A model generated the notes under the pieces. The model was not told the origin of the DNA, made no database searches, and worked only from the letters and a program-made list of their open reading frames with translations. This document shows positions 6,790 to 12,762 of a stretch of DNA of 15,429 nt, one piece after another. The position numbers and the translations under genes are program-made. The stretch covers positions 1 to 15,429 of the forward strand of contig JAZUNS010000184.1 of the NCBI GenBank assembly GCA_045604285.1, in the 5' to 3' direction. This DNA comes from SIG636 sp045604285. GTDB lineage: Bacteria > Bacillota > Clostridia > Oscillospirales > CAG-382. The number at the start of each line of letters is the position of its first letter. Within the stretch, counting starts at the first letter, position 1.

Positions 6790-6884
6790 TGAGATAGGAT
6801 TTTCAAATGGGGGTAGCTTAGCTAAAATTCAAATTCCCCCTTGGCAACCTAAGGGTTGTGCCTTGATGAAAGGAAAGACCGTAA
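6790..6884 (+). promoter_or_regulatory. Structured 5' leader RNA of unknown class
   Basis: The leader can form a stem GGGGG (6809-6813) with CCCCC (6836-6840) enclosing a small hairpin TAGC-TTA-GCTA (6814-6824). A second hairpin is CAACC-TAAG-GGTTG (6845-6858), extended by GG (6843-6844) with CC (6861-6862) around a 2-base bulge. Competing pairings exist: CCCTT (6838-6842) with AAGGG (6851-6855), and CCTT (6861-6864) with AAGG (6870-6873), the latter covering the ribosome binding site AAAGGAAAG (6869-6877). This could be a regulatory leader. I do not recognise it as any known riboswitch, and short GC runs can pair by chance. Confidence 0.4.
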
Positions 6885-8714
6885 ATGTTTTTTGTAAAAC
6901 ATACAAAAAAAATACTAAAACCCATGGCGATCGTTGCGGTACTGTTGGCGCTTACCTTAAGCCTTACTGCCTGCCTTGATATCGACGCTATGATAGAGTC
7001 GCTCATAGGCGCCGAAAGTCAGTCCCCCGTAAGCCGCCCCCAAAAAGAAGAGCAAAGCGGTGACGATACTGAAAGCTCTGTAATAGTGCCCGATTCCCCT
7101 GGGTCGGATTTCGAGTTTGTGGCGTATAACGACACGGAGGTAGGGGCAGGGCTTGCGGTAAAAGCATACCTGGGTGCTGCAAGCATTGTAAAAATCCCCG
7201 CATACGTTAACGGCACGCCCGTTTTGGCTGTATATAAAAACGCTTTTGTAAACGGCACCGCTGATGAAAGCGGCGACGGCACCGTGGCTGCTATTACCGA
7301 AATAATAGTTCCCGATACCGTTGTTGCAATAGAAAACGCTGCTTTTTCCGGCTGCAATCTGCTAGGTAGCATAGTGCTTCCCTTTGTGGGCGGCTCCGAC
7401 GGTGCAGGCGGCTTTGCTTACGTGTTCGGCGGCAAGGTTCCTGCAAGCTTAAAAAACGTTTGTGCAGGCGGTACCGTCGTAGCAGACGAGGCTTTCAGCG
7501 GATGTACCGAGCTTTTAAGCATTGAGCTTACTCAAGCGGAAACCATCGGTAACAAGGCGTTTAGCGGCTGTTCCGCCGTGGAAAGTATAGTTCTTCCCAA
7601 AACCGTAACGGCAATGGGCACAGAGCTTTTCGAAGGTTGCACAAGCATTAAAAATCTTACCTTGCCTTACCTTGGCAACGGTACCGACGCTTTGTACGCA
7701 GGCTACGTGTTTGGCGCCGCCACTTATGCCGAAAATTACAGCGCCATGCCCCAAAGCCTTACAAACCTTACGGTTTACGTGGATACCATCGTTCCCGACA
7801 GAGCGTTTTATGAATGTAACAGACTAAAATCAATTACAATCAAGGGCAATATCCAAACCGTTGCCACCTATGCGTTTTACGGCTGTAAACGCCTTGAAAA
7901 GCTTAGCTTTGAAGGTGATGAAGGCTTTGGCGGCGTAGATACGCTGGGTAACAGCGCATTTGCCAACTGCTCTGAGCTGTATTCACTTAACATTTCCGAC
8001 AAGGTGGAGGTTATTCCCACCCGCTGTTTTTACGGTTGCGCTTCTCTTCGTGTGCTTAATTTCGGCGCAAACGCCAACAAAATGCCCAACACCGTCACAG
8101 TTATCGGCAATCAGGCGTTTGCCTATTGCGAAAGCCTTATTACCCTGGAGCTTTCCGATAGCTTAAAGGAAATAGACGAAAAAACTTTTTTGGGCTGTGC
8201 GTATCTGTCAAAAATTACCGTTCCTGCCGGCGTTACCGCTATAGGTGATGATGCGTTTAACGGCTGCACCAATCTTAAATCCGTCACCTTTGCCGAAAAC
8301 AGCGGCTTGGCTACTTTGGGCAACTATGCTTTTTCCTACTGCACCTCCCTTAAAGAAATAGCCCTGCCTAAAACAGTTACCTCCGTTGGTGAGTACGCCT
8401 TTGCCCATTGCTGGAGCATGAAAACTGCAGACCTGCCCAAGCAAATAACTGCCATCCCCGACGGATGCTTTTTCGGCTGTACGTACCTTACCGGTGTAAG
8501 TTTTGACAACAACGCCGTTACAACCATAGGCGCAAGCGCATTTTATGGGTGTGAACGGTTGGAAAAGCTTGCCTTAAGCGATAAAATTACAAGCATCGGC
8601 AACGATGCCTTCGATAACTGCAACGACCTTGTGTTTGCCGTAAAGCTTGACAGCTATGCCTATAAATGGCTTATTGACAGCGGCGTCGGCAGCAAAAATC
8701 TTGATTTAAACTAA
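6885..8714 (+). CDS. BspA-like leucine-rich-repeat (LRR_5) surface lipoprotein
   Basis: The 609-residue product starts with a lipoprotein signal peptide: basic residues (HTKK...K, 6-12), a hydrophobic core (14-27) and lipobox LTAC with lipidated Cys30. A Ser/Glu/Asp-rich linker (about 40-75) follows. From about residue 100 to 590 it is built of BspA/Treponema-type leucine-rich repeats of about 23 residues with the pattern L-x-x-I-x-LP-x-x-V-x-x-IG-x-x-AF-x-GC; I count 16 AF-x-x-C-like turns. Two island insertions resemble each other (YVFG followed by P-x-SL-x-N/T; about 176-190 and 272-292). The end (LDSYAYKWL...) is an ordinary cap, with no LPXTG or cell-wall domain, so anchoring is by lipid. 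Such proteins are often surface-exposed and bind host or environmental ligands; the ligand here is unknown. It is first of a tandem pair behind a strong promoter. A later ATG (Met14) exists, but AGGAA spacing and the basic n-region favour 6885. Confidence 0.9.
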   Translation: MFFVKHTKKILKPMAIVAVLLALTLSLTACLDIDAMIESLIGAESQSPVSRPQKEEQSGDDTESSVIVPDSPGSDFEFVAYNDTEVGAGLAVKAYLGAASIVKIPAYVNGTPVLAVYKNAFVNGTADESGDGTVAAITEIIVPDTVVAIENAAFSGCNLLGSIVLPFVGGSDGAGGFAYVFGGKVPASLKNVCAGGTVVADEAFSGCTELLSIELTQAETIGNKAFSGCSAVESIVLPKTVTAMGTELFEGCTSIKNLTLPYLGNGTDALYAGYVFGAATYAENYSAMPQSLTNLTVYVDTIVPDRAFYECNRLKSITIKGNIQTVATYAFYGCKRLEKLSFEGDEGFGGVDTLGNSAFANCSELYSLNISDKVEVIPTRCFYGCASLRVLNFGANANKMPNTVTVIGNQAFAYCESLITLELSDSLKEIDEKTFLGCAYLSKITVPAGVTAIGDDAFNGCTNLKSVTFAENSGLATLGNYAFSYCTSLKEIALPKTVTSVGEYAFAHCWSMKTADLPKQITAIPDGCFFGCTYLTGVSFDNNAVTTIGASAFYGCERLEKLALSDKITSIGNDAFDNCNDLVFAVKLDSYAYKWLIDSGVGSKNLDLN

Positions 8715-8727
8715 CGGAAACATACTG

Positions 8728-9777
8728 ATGAGCAAAAAATTACTTTTATCTCTGCTTTTGCTTTTGACGCTTTCTGTATGCTCCTGCGGCGGCGATAATA
8801 TTGCAAGCGGCAACTCTTTAACAGATGCTTCCCAAGAGGAAACAACGGAAAGCGAAAGCCTTGAGCAAAGCGCCAACCAAAGCGTTGAAGAAAGCCTTGA
8901 CGATAGTGAAAGCTCTGCGGAAACGGAAAGCTCTGTCCCTAAGGATGATGCCATTACGGTGTGCGGGGATTTTGGATATCTGCTTATGGAAAACGTGGCG
9001 CACCTTTACGCTTACTACGGTAACGACGCCGAAATAACCGTGCCGGAAACCCTGGATGACCACACCGTTACGGTTATCAATAAAAAGGCTTTCAGCGGTA
9101 ACGATTTTGTCGTAGAAATAACCGTTGGCAACGGCGTTGTTAACATAGACGACGGCGCCTTCAGCAACTGTCCCAGCCTTAAAAAAGTGAATATAAGCAG
9201 CAGCGTTGCCCTTATCGGCACCGATTGCTTTGACGATTGTCCCGCCTTGGCAGAAATAGCGGTAGATCCCGTTAACGCTTTTTACGATTCCGTAGACGGT
9301 GTGCTGTTTGACGAGGACGGCGCCTGCCTTATAAAATGTCCCCAAGCCTACGAGGCGGAGGAATACAAAATCCCAAACGGCACAAAAAACGTGGGCGCTT
9401 ATGCATTTAAAAAATGCAACGGCATAAATGCTGTGGTGATGCCTGCGGGCTGCAAGCTGTCCCAAGGCTCGTTTTTCAATTGCAGCAACCTTAGCACCTT
9501 TACCTTTAAGGGTGACGTTAAAGAGATACCTGCCTATTGCTTTTTCGGCTGTGCCTTGTTAAAAGAGTTTACAGTACCCATGGGTACCGAAACCGTGGAA
9601 GAATACAGCTTTTTCGGCTGTGTAGGCATAAAAAAGCTTTCCCTGCCCGAAACCGTTTTTTCCATTGCAGATACCGCATTTAAATATTGCACGGGTATCG
9701 AGGAAGCAGACGTTAACGGCGAATGTGCTACCAATTGGTATAATGCACATAAAGAAAGCATGAATGGAGAAAACTGA
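8728..9777 (+). CDS. Second BspA-like leucine-rich-repeat (LRR_5) lipoprotein
   Basis: The 349-residue product begins with a signal peptide (MSKK, then a long Leu run) and a lipobox ending SVCSC, with Cys20 the likely lipidation site; Cys18 is a less good alternative. A Ser/Glu-rich, low-complexity linker (about 27-70) spaces the domain from the membrane. Residues about 75-340 contain about eight LRR_5 units, with AFSNC, CFDDC, AFKKC, SFFNC, CFFGC, SFFGC and AFKYC turns, and the typical island FYDSVDGVLFDEDG (178-191) that follows a repeat in many BspA-like proteins. It starts 13 bases after the first lipoprotein; the ribosome binding site (GGAAA, 8716-8720) is weak, so translation may be coupled. 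It is a paralogue of the upstream gene, about half the repeat length. Function is unknown beyond likely ligand binding at the cell surface. Confidence 0.9.
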   Translation: MSKKLLLSLLLLLTLSVCSCGGDNIASGNSLTDASQEETTESESLEQSANQSVEESLDDSESSAETESSVPKDDAITVCGDFGYLLMENVAHLYAYYGNDAEITVPETLDDHTVTVINKKAFSGNDFVVEITVGNGVVNIDDGAFSNCPSLKKVNISSSVALIGTDCFDDCPALAEIAVDPVNAFYDSVDGVLFDEDGACLIKCPQAYEAEEYKIPNGTKNVGAYAFKKCNGINAVVMPAGCKLSQGSFFNCSNLSTFTFKGDVKEIPAYCFFGCALLKEFTVPMGTETVEEYSFFGCVGIKKLSLPETVFSIADTAFKYCTGIEEADVNGECATNWYNAHKESMNGEN

Positions 9778-9780
9778 TAT

Positions 9781-10539
9781 ATGAAGGTAGAAATAATTTC
9801 CCATACCCCCGACTGTGATAAGCTTATCGCTTCTGCGGCAAAGCTTTGTTATTCCGAAACGGGTATTGACGGTATAATGGAAGGGTTAACCCCTGAAAAA
9901 ACCGAAAAATTTATAAATATGCTGGTTTCCATGGGGCATGAAAGTCCCTTTGAGCACGCAAGCTTCACCTTCGCCATAGAGGGCGTTTCAAGGGCGGTAC
10001 TTGCACAGATAACCCGCCACCGCATCGCCTCCTTCAGCGTGCAAAGCCAGCGCTACGTTAATAAGGAACGCTTTACCTACATCGTTCCTCCTGCAATCGA
10101 GGCTATTCCTCAGGCTAAGGAAGAGTTTTTGAAAGCGATGGAGGAGGATAGGGCCCATTACATAAAGCTTGCGTCAATCTTAAAGGAACAGCACACAGCA
10201 CGCCTTACGGCGGAAGGTATGGAGCCCGCCGCTGCAGAGAAAGCTGCAGAAAAGCTTGCCTTTGAGGATGCCCGCAGCGTATTGCCCAATGCTTGCGATA
10301 CCAAGATAGTTATGACCATGAACGTTCGCTCTTTGTACAATTTCTTCCATTTGCGTTGCTGCAGCAGAGCCCAGTGGGAAATAAGAGAGCTGGCAACTGA
10401 AATGCTGCGTCTGGTTAAGCAAATAGCCCCCACGCTTTTCCGTAAGGCAGGTCCCCCCTGCGTGGCAGGCCCTTGCCCCGAAGGGAAGATGAGCTGCGGC
10501 AAAGCTGCGGAAATGCGCGCTACCTTTGAAAAAATGTAA
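9781..10539 (+). CDS. thyX: Flavin-dependent thymidylate synthase ThyX
   Basis: ThyX makes dTMP from dUMP using FAD, NAD(P)H and methylene-tetrahydrofolate, replacing ThyA. The protein has 252 residues. The diagnostic RHR-x7-S motif is present as RHRIASFSVQS (79-89), followed by QRYV. Other family blocks are HESPFEHASFTF (53-64), DARSVLPNA (163-171) and the helix RSLYNFFHLRCCSRAQWEIREL (183-204). A charged helical stretch (about 124-162) is longer than in short ThyX proteins. The C-terminal end carries Cys227, Cys232 and Cys239 in GPPCVAGPCPEGKMSCG, besides Cys193-Cys194. The gene follows the second lipoprotein by 3 bases, with GGAG at 9766-9769 inside it, and is followed by a thymidylate kinase gene, so the pair covers dUMP to dTDP. 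No thyA is seen in the window. Confidence 0.96.
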   Translation: MKVEIISHTPDCDKLIASAAKLCYSETGIDGIMEGLTPEKTEKFINMLVSMGHESPFEHASFTFAIEGVSRAVLAQITRHRIASFSVQSQRYVNKERFTYIVPPAIEAIPQAKEEFLKAMEEDRAHYIKLASILKEQHTARLTAEGMEPAAAEKAAEKLAFEDARSVLPNACDTKIVMTMNVRSLYNFFHLRCCSRAQWEIRELATEMLRLVKQIAPTLFRKAGPPCVAGPCPEGKMSCGKAAEMRATFEKM

Positions 10540-10544
10540 ATCCG

Positions 10545-10550
10545 AAGGGA
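10545..10550 (+). promoter_or_regulatory. Ribosome binding site deciding the tmk start
   Basis: AAGGGA (10545-10550) is 8 bases before TTG at 10559. ATG at 10550 abuts the site and ATG at 10526 lies inside thyX without a site, so TTG is chosen. Confidence 0.65.
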
Positions 10551-10558
10551 TGATAAAG

Positions 10559-11236
10559 TTGAAAAAAGGCATACTTATTGCTATAGACGGTCTTGACGGC
10601 TCCGGTAAGGAAACCCAAAGCAAAGAGCTTTGCCGTTATTTTGAAAAGCAGGGCATAAAGCATAGATGCATATCCTTTCCCAATTATAAAACCGAAGGCT
10701 GCGCCTTGGTGGAAATGTATCTTAGGGGCGACTTTGGCGATGACCCTATGGCTGTAAACGCCTACGCAGCATCCTCGTTTTTCGCAATGGATAGATACAG
10801 CTACTATATGCTGGATTGGAAAAAGGACTACGAGGACGGAACCGTTATCATCGCCAACAGATACACAAGCGCTAACCTTGTACATCAAATGGCTAAGCTG
10901 CCTAAAGAAGAAAGGGCGGCTTTTATGGAGTGGCTAACGGGCTATGAGTACGGACTTTTGGGTTTGCCCAAGCCCAACGGCGTAATATACCTGTGCTTGC
11001 CCCCTGCCGTTTCCGAAAGCCTTGTTCAAAAGCGCTGTGACAGCACCGGCGTCACTAAGGATATCCACGAAAAAAACAGTGCTTTTCTTGCGGCAAGCTA
11101 CGATGCGGCGTTGTTCGCCTCGGAAAAATGCGGCTGGCACAGGGTGGATTGCGTAAAGGACGGCGTGCTTAGAAGTATAGAGGATATAAAAAATCAAGTT
11201 GCATCCATAGCGATGGATATAATCAACGGTAAATAA
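10559..11236 (+). CDS. tmk: Thymidylate kinase, divergent
   Basis: This P-loop nucleotide monophosphate kinase most likely phosphorylates dTMP to dTDP with ATP. From TTG at 10559 it has 225 residues, a normal length. The Walker A is IDGLDGSGKETQ (9-20), FAMDRYSYY (75-83) matches the FAADR block, and LPKPNGVIYL (136-145) matches the LPKPD-x-V-x-YL block. A LID-like region RCDSTGVTKDIHEKN is at 159-173. The normal DRY/DRH motif reads ANRYTSANLVHQ (99-110), with Asn100 in place of the Asp. The position of thyX directly upstream supports a dTMP substrate. A related deoxynucleoside or nucleotide kinase of COG0125 is the alternative. The gene starts 19 bases after thyX and ends 23 bases before the DJ-1 gene. 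Confidence 0.88.
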   Translation: MKKGILIAIDGLDGSGKETQSKELCRYFEKQGIKHRCISFPNYKTEGCALVEMYLRGDFGDDPMAVNAYAASSFFAMDRYSYYMLDWKKDYEDGTVIIANRYTSANLVHQMAKLPKEERAAFMEWLTGYEYGLLGLPKPNGVIYLCLPPAVSESLVQKRCDSTGVTKDIHEKNSAFLAASYDAALFASEKCGWHRVDCVKDGVLRSIEDIKNQVASIAMDIINGK

Positions 11237-11259
11237 ATTTTTAAACAAGAGGATATTTT

Positions 11260-11805
11260 ATGAAAGTTATAATGTTACTTGCCAACGGCTTTGAAGAAAG
11301 CGAGGCTATCGTACCTGCAGATATTCTTACCAGAGCAGGGGCAGAGGTAGTGCTTGTTTCCGTGGAGGACAGTATTCAGGTAGAAAGCACCCACGGCATT
11401 AAGCTTACGGCAAATTGCTTTATTTCAGAAGTTGATGGGGATGACATGGACGCCCTTATTCTTCCCGGCGGAATGCCCGGTGCCCAGACTCTTTCCGATT
11501 CTTATTTGGTTAAAGAGCTTGTCAAGAAAGCCGCAGACAGAGGTATATACGTGGCGGCAATATGCGCGGCGCCCTTCGTTTTGGGCAAAATGGGCTTGCT
11601 TGTCGGCAGGAATATTGCCTGCTATCCCGGCTTTGAGGAGCATATGCCCGAGGCAAACGTTACCGGCGAAAAGGTAGAGGTGGATGATATTTTCATCACC
11701 GCCCAGGGCATGGGTGTATCCTTAGAGTTCGGCCTTAAAATTGCCGAGATGCTGTTTGGTGCAGAAAGCGCCCAAAAAATATCAGAGCAAATAAGAAAAG
11801 CTTAG
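11260..11805 (+). CDS. DJ-1/PfpI family protein (YajL/ThiJ-like)
   Basis: The 181-residue protein covers a complete DJ-1/PfpI domain (class I glutamine amidotransferase-like fold). Conserved points are LLANGFEESEA with Glu15 (the residue matching Glu18 of human DJ-1), ILPGGMPGA (67-75), the nucleophile elbow AAICAAP with Cys102, and TAQGMGVSLEFGLKIAE (147-163). Family members act as redox-sensing or stress proteins and have been credited with deglycase or hydratase activity; the actual substrate is not readable here. AAGAGG (11247-11252) lies 7 bases before the ATG. It is embedded between tmk and a CPBP gene in the same run, with no promoter of its own visible in the 23-base gap. Confidence 0.92.
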   Translation: MKVIMLLANGFEESEAIVPADILTRAGAEVVLVSVEDSIQVESTHGIKLTANCFISEVDGDDMDALILPGGMPGAQTLSDSYLVKELVKKAADRGIYVAAICAAPFVLGKMGLLVGRNIACYPGFEEHMPEANVTGEKVEVDDIFITAQGMGVSLEFGLKIAEMLFGAESAQKISEQIRKA

Positions 11806-11838
11806 GTATTGCCCGTATGGGCTGAATGAGGAAGGCAA

Positions 11839-12735
11839 ATGCTAAAGATATTAAAAGCAACACCCGTAAGCGTTCCGTTGCTTACCGCCCTTATTTATCT
11901 TCTGCTTTCGCTAAGCGGAAAATTTGTAAGCGCCGAAACAGTAGGAACCGACAGCGTGTTTTTGGTAATAATAATTATACAAATAATAGTTTTTGCCGTT
12001 CCATCCTTTATATATTACGGCTTGCGGGGCGGCAAGCTTAACTATCCCGTTGTATCGGGTAAGATAAGCGCAAACGCCGTTCTGTTTTCGGTGGGTGCCC
12101 TTGGGGTTTTGTTCTTCGGCAACTTGTTTATAAGGCTTATATTTTTTAACCACGGTACCGAAATCGGCAACGATAAGGGCTATATGGATATGCTGTTTTT
12201 GGCGGAGGATAACAGGGTGGGGCTGTTTTTGGCGTATGCCCTTGTGCCCGCCGTTTGTGAGGAGCTGTTTTTTAGAGGAATAGTCCTTTGCGAGTATAAA
12301 AAGTACGGCAGCATAAACAGCATTTTAATAAGCGCCTTGTATTTTACCATGGTGCATTTTACTACCGAGGGCTTTGTTATCTACCTGTTTGCAGGCTTTT
12401 TGCTTGGGGCAGTAACCGCTGTGACTCGTTCGGTTTATCCCGCAATGGCAATCCATATGCTGTTTAACACTTATTCCCTTTACGGCAACGCTTCCTTTAT
12501 CGGTACAACCGTATTTAATACAGGCCCCCTTTTCGTAGGGTTTGTGCTGGTTATACTGCTTCTTGTTTTTGCCGTAATAATGCTCTCCAGGCTTGAGCTT
12601 ATTTATACTAACTACAGCGAGCTTTATAAAGAAGAACCTTTGCCGGAAAAAAGCACAAACCATTTGTACATATATATAACTCCGGCCATAGTCGTGCCTA
12701 TAGCCACTTTTATCGCAATAAATGCACTGATGTAG
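11839..12735 (+). CDS. CPBP (Abi/CAAX-prenyl protease-like) family membrane glutamic protease homologue
   Basis: This 298-residue integral membrane protein has about eight hydrophobic segments. The three motifs of the CPBP/Abi (Rce1-like) family are intact: EELFFRG with Glu141-Glu142 and Arg146, FTMVH with Phe169 and His173, and HMLFN with His206 and Asn210. These residues form the intramembrane active site in characterised members. Bacterial members take part in maturation of peptides, bacteriocin immunity or regulated proteolysis, but no peptide substrate is visible next to this gene. The residues after about 250 form a charged segment followed by a final helix. GAGG (11828-11831) is 7 bases before the ATG. 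The gap to the upstream gene is 33 bases and that to the mltG start 27 bases. Confidence 0.9.
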   Translation: MLKILKATPVSVPLLTALIYLLLSLSGKFVSAETVGTDSVFLVIIIIQIIVFAVPSFIYYGLRGGKLNYPVVSGKISANAVLFSVGALGVLFFGNLFIRLIFFNHGTEIGNDKGYMDMLFLAEDNRVGLFLAYALVPAVCEELFFRGIVLCEYKKYGSINSILISALYFTMVHFTTEGFVIYLFAGFLLGAVTAVTRSVYPAMAIHMLFNTYSLYGNASFIGTTVFNTGPLFVGFVLVILLLVFAVIMLSRLELIYTNYSELYKEEPLPEKSTNHLYIYITPAIVVPIATFIAINALM

Positions 12736-12745
12736 GTGGCATTGA

Positions 12746-12753
12746 TTTGGAGG
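12746..12753 (+). promoter_or_regulatory. Ribosome binding site deciding the mltG start
   Basis: TTTGGAGG (12746-12753) is followed after 9 bases by TTG at 12763. The upstream in-frame GTG at 12736, directly after the previous stop, comes before this site and lacks its own. Confidence 0.75.
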
Positions 12754-12762
12754 TCCATTAAA

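Noticed and set aside
6843..6866. GGCAACC followed by a GATGAAA-like segment, reminiscent of the S-box (SAM-I) riboswitch
   Set aside because: The S-box kink-turn, the conserved AGGTGC-TAA segment and the closing P1 helix are absent, and the elements come in the wrong order.
6743..6979. Small + strand frame covering the leader and the start of the first lipoprotein
   Set aside because: It spans the promoter and leader, has no ribosome binding site, and overlaps the clear signal peptide in another frame.
7300..9700. Repetitive LRR region as a possible DNA tandem-repeat or phase-variation locus
   Set aside because: The repeats are conserved at protein level only; adjacent units differ widely at DNA level and no homopolymer or short tandem tract suited to slippage is seen.
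10526..10558. Upstream ATG starts for tmk at 10526 and 10550
   Set aside because: The first lies within thyX without a ribosome binding site and the second abuts the AAGGGA site; TTG at 10559 has proper spacing.
11811..11822. Small hairpin GCCC-GTAT-GGGC between the DJ-1 and CPBP genes
   Set aside because: Only 4 bp and no T run, so it is not a credible terminator.
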